DNA from: Acholoe squamosa
Taxonomy: Eukaryota > Annelida > Polychaeta > Phyllodocida > Polynoidae
Length of the DNA stretch: 64,000 nt
Direction of reading: 5' to 3'
Assembly: GCA_949317995.1 (NCBI GenBank)
Contig: OX439038.1
Coordinates: 2,374,001 to 2,438,000 of the forward strand
Positions 57,437 through 64,000 of the stretch are shown here, one piece after another (the stretch's first letter is position 1; every line of letters begins with the position of its first letter). A model generated the notes under the pieces. It was not told where the DNA came from. It did not search any database and was given only the letters and a program-made list of their open reading frames with translations. The translations under genes and the position numbers were made by a program.

Positions 57437-57452
57437 GGCCCTTTTCAGGGCC
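57437..57452 (+). promoter_or_regulatory. Histone-mRNA-type 3' stem-loop
   Basis: GGCCCTTTTCAGGGCC: six-base-pair stem, UUUC loop, preceded by CCCAAA, fitting the replication-dependent histone consensus (GGYYCUUUUHARRGCC after CCAAA). About 10 nt downstream is CCGAAAAG, a weak match to the purine-rich downstream element that pairs with U7 snRNA. The motif reads correctly only on the plus strand; on the minus strand the loop would be GAAA. Such a signal would give a non-polyadenylated, S-phase mRNA. Confidence 0.65.
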
Positions 57453-57538
57453 GGCAAATTGTCCGAAAAGTTCTGAATACTGTCTCTGATGTGTTGTCTC
57501 CTGGTGGTGGACTGGGGGCAGCCTAGGCTGTGGGCAGT

Positions 57539-60163
57539 CTAGGCTGTTTCCACAGTCACCGGGGAGGGCTGGTGGTTTAGAAAATTAGCAATAGTCTGCA
57601 TGTTTGACCTTGCGGTCTCCTCCTGTTGTTCGTCAATAATTATATCTGTTGTATTTTCCAGTGCTGTCATGGTCACCGGGCTGGTGCCACAATCATTCTG
57701 GAGAAGCATGGAGTAGTACAGTCCTTTGTTTTTAAGGGCTGGTATAGTACTGAACCTAGTGCGCCAAGGTAGGTGTATCACCTGAGGGAGGTGATAAGCA
57801 AATTCTCCTCTCTGTGTTGTTATAACTGCTGGTCCATTCCAGGTAAATATAGCCTTAGGTAGTGGGAAGGTTTTAACCACTATATCCTTATAGGTAGGGG
57901 CAGCTGCTGATTTAATCTCATCAAATTCATGTGGTATTGGCCTCAAGGGTAGCGCGAAGTTTGAGTCTCCACAATATATTTTAAAATATATTGTGGGGTT
58001 TGTGCGCTTGGCCACATTTTTCTTGCCACAGTGTGTCTGTGCAAATTTCTTAAGGTACTTCATTATTCTGTAGGCTGAGTAGATGGTCAGGGTGAATAAT
58101 ATAGCAATTATCAGGGTGTGGGTTTCCTGAATTGTGAGGAAAGGGGTGTGGGTTTCCTCTGTAGGGGTTAGTTTGGTAGGATTCTTATCTGGGAGCATTT
58201 TGTGTAGGGGCAGCTCGGTAACTAGTCTGAATGCTTTGGCTGTAGGCAGGTAGGCTACAGTTCCTCCTAGTCTGTATAATTTGAGTAGTATGTATACTAT
58301 AAAAATGTGAGCTGATATCCCTAGGATGAGTGCTAAGCTTTGGAAGATTGGATGCTCTGTAACTCGACGTAGGTATGATTCCTCGTAGCGCGTTTCCATT
58401 TCCTTATTAAGGTTGGAGGCATCTTTTAATACTGTTTTAGCAAAGGGCTCTAAATTTAGTTGAGTAATATCATCCATGATTGGATTTTCCTGTAGTTTTT
58501 CTAAGGTTCTAGAAAGGTTTACTACTGGGAAATTTGGAAGATTCTCTCTTTCATCTGGTTTGGTTTCAGAAATTTTGTTAAGTGCTGCCATGAATGGTAA
58601 ATTAATTGTCTTGAGAATGTAATGAAATGATAAGGTTGAGTTACAGGGCAACCTTGTGTTTGGAAGAGAAAATTCTCCTACACTGATCGTGCACCCACAG
58701 GGTACACCTATGATTGAGTAGGACTGGGCCTTCCGAGTTTCAGACGTTTTACCATGGCAGTTGATAAAGTAATGGGGTTCATTAGTAGTGACCAGATACT
58801 CATCTTCAGAAATGGAAATAGCATGGGTGGTAGGTGTTTGCAGTGGTGAAACTGTAAACTTGCAATGTTCCTTAATCTGTTGAGCCTGGTTAGTAAAAAT
58901 GGCTACAGGGCATGTAGGCCTGTGTTTATAGATTCTACCATTTACATCTCTGCATACCTTTACTGTAGTACCTTCACATGCCTGCATATCTGCTGAGTCC
59001 AATTCGATAAATAATGATTCATCGTAAGATACTGCTAGAAACTCAGTTGTGGTTTGTAGTTTGGTGACTCCTCTGGTGGGGGTCTCCTGTGTGTCTATAG
59101 GCATGGGTGATGTGATCATTTGGTACAGTTTGAAGGTCGAGGTGGTAGATTGAATTATAATGTCCAGATGAATATATATATGGTGAGCTGAGTAAGTGTA
59201 TGAGGTCAGCTTCTGTGAATAATAGAAATCTAAGTCATTAATTGCGACTTGTGCTCCAGGGTGTGTAATCCTAAATTTGTTATTAATGTCAACTAGGTAT
59301 CTAGCGAGGTCTGAGGGTGGTACTATATCAGGGGTTAGGATCCCTGATGATAGCATCCTCAGGGCTGCATTTGTCCTTTGCAGTGATTGAACTGTATTCA
59401 TTCTTGCTGCTATGATAATTAATGCATCATTTAATACTTGCATTTTCTCCCTTTGAGTTTTCTCGTGCCTTGAATATGAGTCAAGTGACCTGGACATGTT
59501 AGAGGCCCACAGGTTGACGGTGTCACCTATGGTGTTGATTGTGCTGTCCAGTACCTTCTTATCTTGGATGTATGCTTTAACAAACTTATCTTGTCTGTCT
59601 GTGATCTTTTCAATGAGATTAGCTGCTTCCTGGTCCTGTTTAGCAAATTTTCTTAGTATTTCATCTATGTTCTTGAGCTGTCCCATTACTTGGTTTACAT
59701 CTTCTACTGTGGCTAGACCTAGCACACCGCGAAACAGGGGTGCTAGAAAACCCAGTATGGCCTCTCTTTTGGCCTTGTCCAATGTGTTTATGGGGTTGGA
59801 TAAGAACAATTTGATGGAGGCTAGTGTTTCATTTATCTCCTTGTCTGCAATTTCCAGCAAGGTGTCTAGCTCCTTAGCTTGTTGGATAATTTGGCCAGAG
59901 GTATGATCTTGTAGAGTAGGAGTGGTCAAATGGAGTATTCTATCCTTTATGGATCCTTGGGTAACGGGTGCCCGAGGTATCTTGTAGGGAATAGCTAACA
60001 ACAGTGTTGTGGTTGTATGTCCATTGACCAATGGTTGAGGGCTAGGTTTGAATACTACTCCTATGTTTTGTCTCACCACAGGTGTATAACCTGCAGTAAG
60101 TGGTTCAATAGTATATAATAACAGCATAGTTAGCAGTATGGGTGAAACTCTCAGTGTCCCCAT
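57539..60163 (-). CDS. env: Env-like membrane glycoprotein of the retroelement
   Basis: 874 codons from an ATG in ACCATGG context at 60163. It starts with a signal-peptide-like hydrophobic segment (residues 5-24). A basic KAKR site (130-133), fitting a furin-type cleavage motif, is followed by a hydrophobic, Gly-containing stretch (134-151) and a long heptad-rich region (about 152-265). This is the layout of F-type fusion envelopes in insect errantiviruses and baculoviruses. Eight cysteines lie between residues 396 and 507, several N-glycosylation sequons are present, and a first membrane anchor spans about 608-628. Unusually a second hydrophobic segment (683-698) and a 176-residue tail without recognised motif follow. 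No internal stops. Plus-strand ORFs over it are shadows. Function in entry is inferred from layout only. Confidence 0.75.
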   Translation of the reverse strand: MGTLRVSPILLTMLLLYTIEPLTAGYTPVVRQNIGVVFKPSPQPLVNGHTTTTLLLAIPYKIPRAPVTQGSIKDRILHLTTPTLQDHTSGQIIQQAKELDTLLEIADKEINETLASIKLFLSNPINTLDKAKREAILGFLAPLFRGVLGLATVEDVNQVMGQLKNIDEILRKFAKQDQEAANLIEKITDRQDKFVKAYIQDKKVLDSTINTIGDTVNLWASNMSRSLDSYSRHEKTQREKMQVLNDALIIIAARMNTVQSLQRTNAALRMLSSGILTPDIVPPSDLARYLVDINNKFRITHPGAQVAINDLDFYYSQKLTSYTYSAHHIYIHLDIIIQSTTSTFKLYQMITSPMPIDTQETPTRGVTKLQTTTEFLAVSYDESLFIELDSADMQACEGTTVKVCRDVNGRIYKHRPTCPVAIFTNQAQQIKEHCKFTVSPLQTPTTHAISISEDEYLVTTNEPHYFINCHGKTSETRKAQSYSIIGVPCGCTISVGEFSLPNTRLPCNSTLSFHYILKTINLPFMAALNKISETKPDERENLPNFPVVNLSRTLEKLQENPIMDDITQLNLEPFAKTVLKDASNLNKEMETRYEESYLRRVTEHPIFQSLALILGISAHIFIVYILLKLYRLGGTVAYLPTAKAFRLVTELPLHKMLPDKNPTKLTPTEETHTPFLTIQETHTLIIAILFTLTIYSAYRIMKYLKKFAQTHCGKKNVAKRTNPTIYFKIYCGDSNFALPLRPIPHEFDEIKSAAAPTYKDIVVKTFPLPKAIFTWNGPAVITTQRGEFAYHLPQVIHLPWRTRFSTIPALKNKGLYYSMLLQNDCGTSPVTMTALENTTDIIIDEQQEETARSNMQTIANFLNHQPSPVTVETA

Positions 60164-60988
60164 GGTGCTTGTGTAAAGCAAGTTTGCTGTTTAAAGTCTT
60201 GTCAAATTTGTAGTGATTTGGTGCTGGTAAAGTCTAAGTGTATGGTGTAACACTTTAAATGAAGTGGTTCAAACTGTACCTTTGCAAGATTGAGCTGTCT
60301 TGGCAATATGTCCGGTGAGTCTATAGAGGTTGACCAGTAAATGGTAAGGTCAGGTTGAAGGTGAAGTAGGTGTGTTCTTTATCCTAGTGCAGTCTCTCCT
60401 AATGGAGAAGTGGGCTGGCTAATTCCCAAGTGGGGTCCTGTAGACTTGTGTTCCAGACTGCAGCTGGATGAAGACTGATGGTGGGCTATGGTCCACAGTG
60501 CTTCTTATGTAGCCTACCCTACCCACATCCATTGTGGGCCTGGTATTGTTTCTCTGGAGTCATGTACCTAATCTCCAGTGTCTGCAACTGAGGGGTTCTA
60601 TTGTGTAATCTGTGTACTGGTAATTAGCTCCTCCTGTCATCCAGGACAGCCATTCATGACCGTCTAGACAGTTGTCTGAGTGTAGCTTATAGGGTCAATT
60701 GATCTCTATAGACTGCTGTGTTGGCATAGCGCGCTCTTTCATGTGGGGATTAGGCTTTAGACACTCCATTGTGTTACCCTTACTCTTCTTAGACTTCATG
60801 TCTGCTTTACTTGGGGGGTCCCAGTCTTTGACCCTTTCAGAGGCAATAACCTACTGATATATTTACAAATTTGATTGGCTTTATATACATAGTAATTCAT
60901 TATCAGTCACACATGTCTTATGTGTGGATGAAGAGAATTTGTAATACATTTTGAAAATCTTATGTCTTTTGGTATCTCAATCTTGTTT
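60164..60988 (-). other. Gap between pol and env; no ORF
   Basis: About 825 bp without a credible ORF on either strand. A large pol-env gap suggests env is made from a spliced mRNA; TTTAAACAG before CAAACTTG just upstream of the env ATG could be an acceptor, but its pyrimidine tract is poor. Confidence 0.5.
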
Positions 60989-63900
60989 CTAATTTCTTGA
61001 AACTGCACCACACCTAGATGTCTTCCTTAGTATGTGGTGTGCAGGCCTAGGCTTGATAGGGCCTATGCCTGTGGTTTCTCTTGTAAGGGTGATATCATTT
61101 TTGTTCCTTACAATTTTGCTGTAGTATTTGGCCTCATGTGGAATAAGCCTGTGTGCAAATTCATTATTTCTGACAGCCATAACCTTTTTCAGTCTGTCTA
61201 TGTGCACTGGTCTGGCCACCAATAGATTGGTGTCCAGGTTTTTGAGTTTGGCACTTGTCAAACTAGGTCTATCTACTACAACATATGGTCCCATAAAAAG
61301 GGGTTGAAGTTTCTTACACTCTGTGTTGGTCAGGATTCTTGGTATGTTTAGGTACACCATGTCGGTGACCTTGATTTCCTGTGGTGTAAGTTTCTTATCA
61401 TATCTATCCTTCCTTTCCTTTTGTAGCTTGGCGACCCTTTCTATAGCTTTCCTCCTAGAGGTATCTTGATTTGTTATCATGTTAGCTACATGGTCTGCTA
61501 CGGTGGATATGTCTTCCTGTATTCCCAGCCCTAAGTCCATTGGGGTGGCTGGGTTTCTTCCATGGAGTAGGAAGAAAGGGGTGAATCCTGTGGTTTGGGA
61601 TTCAGTGTTGTTTAATGCAAAAGTTATGGGTTCAATAAATGAATCCCAATTGTTTTGGTGCTTTGAGCAGAATGCTCTGAGTGCTGTGCCTATGCTAGCA
61701 TTGAATCTCTCTACAAGCCCATTTGATTGTGGCCTGTATGGTGAGGAGAATTTATGTTTGATCTTGAGGTGTTTAGTTAACTTTGTGAACTTTGCACCTG
61801 TATAACATGTCCCATTGTCTGTTTGAAGAGTGGCTGGTGTTCCATGATGACAGATTATATTCTTGTAGAACTCTGCTGCTGTTGTCTCAGCTTTTAAGTC
61901 AGTAGTAGCCCAAGCTGTTGCATATCTGGTAGCATAATCTATGCAGACTTGTATATGTTTGTTTCCCCTGGCAGTTGTGGGAAGTGGTCCCACCGCGTCT
62001 AGGTTTAGGAACTTCATTGGTGAAGTCATGTACTCTCTCACTGTCATTGGTGTTTTGTGTGAGTGTACTTGCCTTTTTGCTGTGAGGCATGTGTGGCAGG
62101 TGGAAACATATTTTGTTGTGTCTGCTAGCATAGACTTCCAATATACCCTAGGTCGGAGTGCTGACAGCATCCTACTTGAACCAAGATGGCCGCCGGTAGG
62201 TGAGTCATGGAAATACTGTAGTGTACTTGTTACCCATTGCTGTGGTATAACAATTTGAAGTGGTACAGTATTGGTTTTTCTCCAATTTATGGGGCATATA
62301 TGGACTAATGTACCATTTACCAAGGTGTATGTCTGGCCTTGGTTGATGATTCTATTTCCTTGTGCTTTTGGTGCAGGCAAGGTCCCATCCTCAAGATACT
62401 GTATGAGGGGCAATAGGTCCTTGTCTTTCCTTTGTTCCAAGCCAAGGTTTGTTCCTGAGATGGATGTGTCGGGAATCTGATCCAGTAGTTGATTTATATC
62501 TAGCACATGTTGTTTTATTCTGTCTCTTTCTTTTTCTTTTTCATCGACTATTGGCCTATCTTGTGCCTTTTGTTGGGGTGTGTCACTCTTGTTTTGGTGT
62601 GTAGGCTCCTTTGGAGGGCCTATTCTCGCCTTGATGGGAGTGGCAACCTTTTTCTTTAAAGGCACAATTTGCTTTTTGTCATTCTTCTTTGTCTCAGAGT
62701 TCTTTGACTTAGCAGATGCAGTGTCTTTTGTGACATTTTTCCTGGCAGGTGGGGTTTTGGTAGGTTTGTTTCCTGTGACCTTTTTCTCATTTAGAATAGT
62801 TTGTGATTGTGTGGGGGGTTTTGGTGTGCCCTCCTGAATCATTTCTCTAGTCTTTGAGCGTGTGGTCATAGGGCACAAATGGTTTGGTGTTTCCTCTCCC
62901 TGCATAGGTTCAAAGAATCTGACTGATTTAGAAGTTGCTTGAGTAATAGCATATATTGTGTCTTCTGGATCTTCATCATCTGAGTCAGGTGGGGTGAAGG
63001 GTGGCTCCTTAGGAGTTGCCTTCACTATCTGATTGAGTGATGAGAATTCAATAGGCTCGAAGTCATTATCTGGAAAGAGTTGTGAGTATTCTCTCTCACA
63101 GTGGCAAAACACATAGTGTGTAGATTGCTTCAAGATACCCCTAATGGGTGTCTCTGGCCTTTCAATGGTGTTGGGTGGATCATCCCTTTTGAATGGTACT
63201 TTCTTTGTTACTTTTGCAAACTTGGTTCTACTGGCTGCTCTAACTCTCCTTGGTGGGGGTGGAGGGTTAGTCATGGGTCCAGAGTCTGGGTATTCTCTTC
63301 TAGACATAGCATCTGGTGGTGTGTTATCATCACCTTTCACGTGTTGGATGGTGAATGAAAATTGTTGTATGTCTAGAGCCCATCTGGCCCATCTATGTGT
63401 GAGTCCTGTATTGGTTAATAGTGGGATTAGGGCTGCATGGTCTGTGTATAGTTGGAAGTGTCTGGTCTCTAGATAGTGTCTGAAGTGTAATACTCCATAC
63501 ACTACTCCCAGTAGTTCTCTCTCTGTGGTATTGTAATTTCTCTCATGTTTTGAGAGGGTTCTGCCTGCAAAGGCTACTGGTCTGAGCACTCCTTCATTAT
63601 CTCTCTGTGAGAGTACAGCTCCTAAACTCACATTGGAAGCATCAGTTGCCAAACTGAACTCTTTCTCATAGTTTGGATATCTGAGAAGAGCATTGGTACA
63701 GAGGGCATGCTTTAATGTTTTGAAAGCATTATCTGCCTCTTCTGTCCAGACAAATGCTTTGAGATGTGTCTGTAGATCATACAATGGTCTAGCAATTTGG
63801 GCATAACCTTTGATAAACTTTTTGAAGTATTGGCATAGGCCTGTGAAGGATCGGACATTTTTGACTGATTTTGGTGTTGGGAAGGTTTTGATTGACTCCA

Positions 63901-64000
63901 CCTTTGTGGGAGATGGTTGTAGTCCCATGGGTGTGACTCTCATTCCCAAGAAGTCTATTCTGTCTATGAAGTATTCACATTTTGATTTCTTCAGTTTGAG
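60989..64000 (-). CDS. pol: Ty3/gypsy Pol, C-terminal 1003 residues (RT end, RNase H, integrase)
   Basis: The frame is open through the window edge, 17 codons beyond the TTG at 63949; residue numbers count from that codon. The end of reverse transcriptase (DFLGMRVTPMGLQPSP) is followed by RNase H with candidate acidic residues Asp103, Glu143, Asp170 and Asp213 (in DAMSR). The integrase has an HHCC finger (His581, His588, Cys618, Cys621) and a D-D-35-E core (Asp651, Asp711, Glu747), then a GPY/F-like module (MGPYVVV at 886-892). No chromodomain. Between RNase H and the integrase finger lie about 365 residues, far more than usual, Lys/Pro/Thr/Asp-rich (220-480). All catalytic residues visible are present and no stops interrupt. 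Confidence 0.92.
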   Translation of the reverse strand, partial: LKLKKSKCEYFIDRIDFLGMRVTPMGLQPSPTKVESIKTFPTPKSVKNVRSFTGLCQYFKKFIKGYAQIARPLYDLQTHLKAFVWTEEADNAFKTLKHALCTNALLRYPNYEKEFSLATDASNVSLGAVLSQRDNEGVLRPVAFAGRTLSKHERNYNTTERELLGVVYGVLHFRHYLETRHFQLYTDHAALIPLLTNTGLTHRWARWALDIQQFSFTIQHVKGDDNTPPDAMSRREYPDSGPMTNPPPPPRRVRAASRTKFAKVTKKVPFKRDDPPNTIERPETPIRGILKQSTHYVFCHCEREYSQLFPDNDFEPIEFSSLNQIVKATPKEPPFTPPDSDDEDPEDTIYAITQATSKSVRFFEPMQGEETPNHLCPMTTRSKTREMIQEGTPKPPTQSQTILNEKKVTGNKPTKTPPARKNVTKDTASAKSKNSETKKNDKKQIVPLKKKVATPIKARIGPPKEPTHQNKSDTPQQKAQDRPIVDEKEKERDRIKQHVLDINQLLDQIPDTSISGTNLGLEQRKDKDLLPLIQYLEDGTLPAPKAQGNRIINQGQTYTLVNGTLVHICPINWRKTNTVPLQIVIPQQWVTSTLQYFHDSPTGGHLGSSRMLSALRPRVYWKSMLADTTKYVSTCHTCLTAKRQVHSHKTPMTVREYMTSPMKFLNLDAVGPLPTTARGNKHIQVCIDYATRYATAWATTDLKAETTAAEFYKNIICHHGTPATLQTDNGTCYTGAKFTKLTKHLKIKHKFSSPYRPQSNGLVERFNASIGTALRAFCSKHQNNWDSFIEPITFALNNTESQTTGFTPFFLLHGRNPATPMDLGLGIQEDISTVADHVANMITNQDTSRRKAIERVAKLQKERKDRYDKKLTPQEIKVTDMVYLNIPRILTNTECKKLQPLFMGPYVVVDRPSLTSAKLKNLDTNLLVARPVHIDRLKKVMAVRNNEFAHRLIPHEAKYYSKIVRNKNDITLTRETTGIGPIKPRPAHHILRKTSRCGAVSRN

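Larger units (their letters stand above)
55276..64000 (-). mobile_element. Env-bearing Ty3/gypsy retroelement, 5' part beyond the window
   Basis: Minus-strand order pol (truncated by the window end), an 825-bp gap, env, then about 2.2 kb of 3' region to the candidate polypurine tract. Both ORFs are undamaged as far as seen, pointing to a recent insertion. gag, protease, the first part of RT, the primer-binding site and the 5' LTR are not in view. The 3' region carries an opposite-strand ORF with a histone-like stem-loop. Confidence 0.7.

Noticed and set aside
59496-59906. 136-codon plus-strand ORF over env
   Set aside because: Shadow of the env coding frame; no independent start context or domain.
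62580-63476. Plus-strand ORFs rich in Phe, Val and Trp over pol
   Set aside because: Complement of the Lys/Pro/Thr-rich linker and RNase H coding sequence; composition follows from that.

Overview
The window is AT-rich, intron-containing, repeat-dense animal DNA. A Toll-like receptor (LRR plus TIR) pseudogene, an intron-rich SLC18B1-type transporter gene, non-LTR retrotransposon fragments, a Ty3/gypsy element with an env gene, and many MITEs and minisatellites suggest an invertebrate, most likely aquatic. The species cannot be named from this sequence. Nothing bacterial or phage-like was seen.

Layout. 1-155: start of an unrecognised gene running off the left edge (minus strand). 0.3-13.6 kb: repeats, including two Harbinger-like elements with 3-bp TTA target duplications, a 43-bp minisatellite, and a repeat family built on the word GTTCCCAACCAC. 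14.2-15.2 kb: 3' end of a CR1/L2-like LINE. 15.7-18.1 kb: a Toll-like receptor pseudogene carrying a foldback insertion. 18-24 kb: MITEs. 24.0-47.9 kb, minus strand: one host gene, an SLC18B1-like major facilitator transporter. Its 12 coding exons join in frame to 568 codons, and a noncoding 5' exon probably ends at 52471. Its introns hold MITEs, minisatellites, a LINE fragment split by a MITE, and decayed copies of the gene's own exon edges. 48-54 kb: minisatellites and TTAA-flanked foldback elements. 55.3-64 kb, minus strand: an env-bearing Ty3/gypsy element with its 5' part beyond the window.

The standout is at 56.9-57.45 kb. Between env and the putative 3' LTR lies an opposite-strand ORF of 159 codons with a strong start context and splice-like signals upstream. 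A sequence identical to a replication-dependent histone mRNA 3' stem-loop (GGCCCTTTTCAGGGCC) begins 48 bp after its stop. An antisense accessory gene with a histone-type 3' end in an env-bearing retroelement would be unusual.

A second theme is how repeats grow. At least four minisatellites with different unit lengths (42, 28, 17 and 33 bp) can be read as expansions of parts of one TTAA-flanked foldback family. In the transporter gene, three exons have decayed copies of their own splice-site edge in the adjoining intron.
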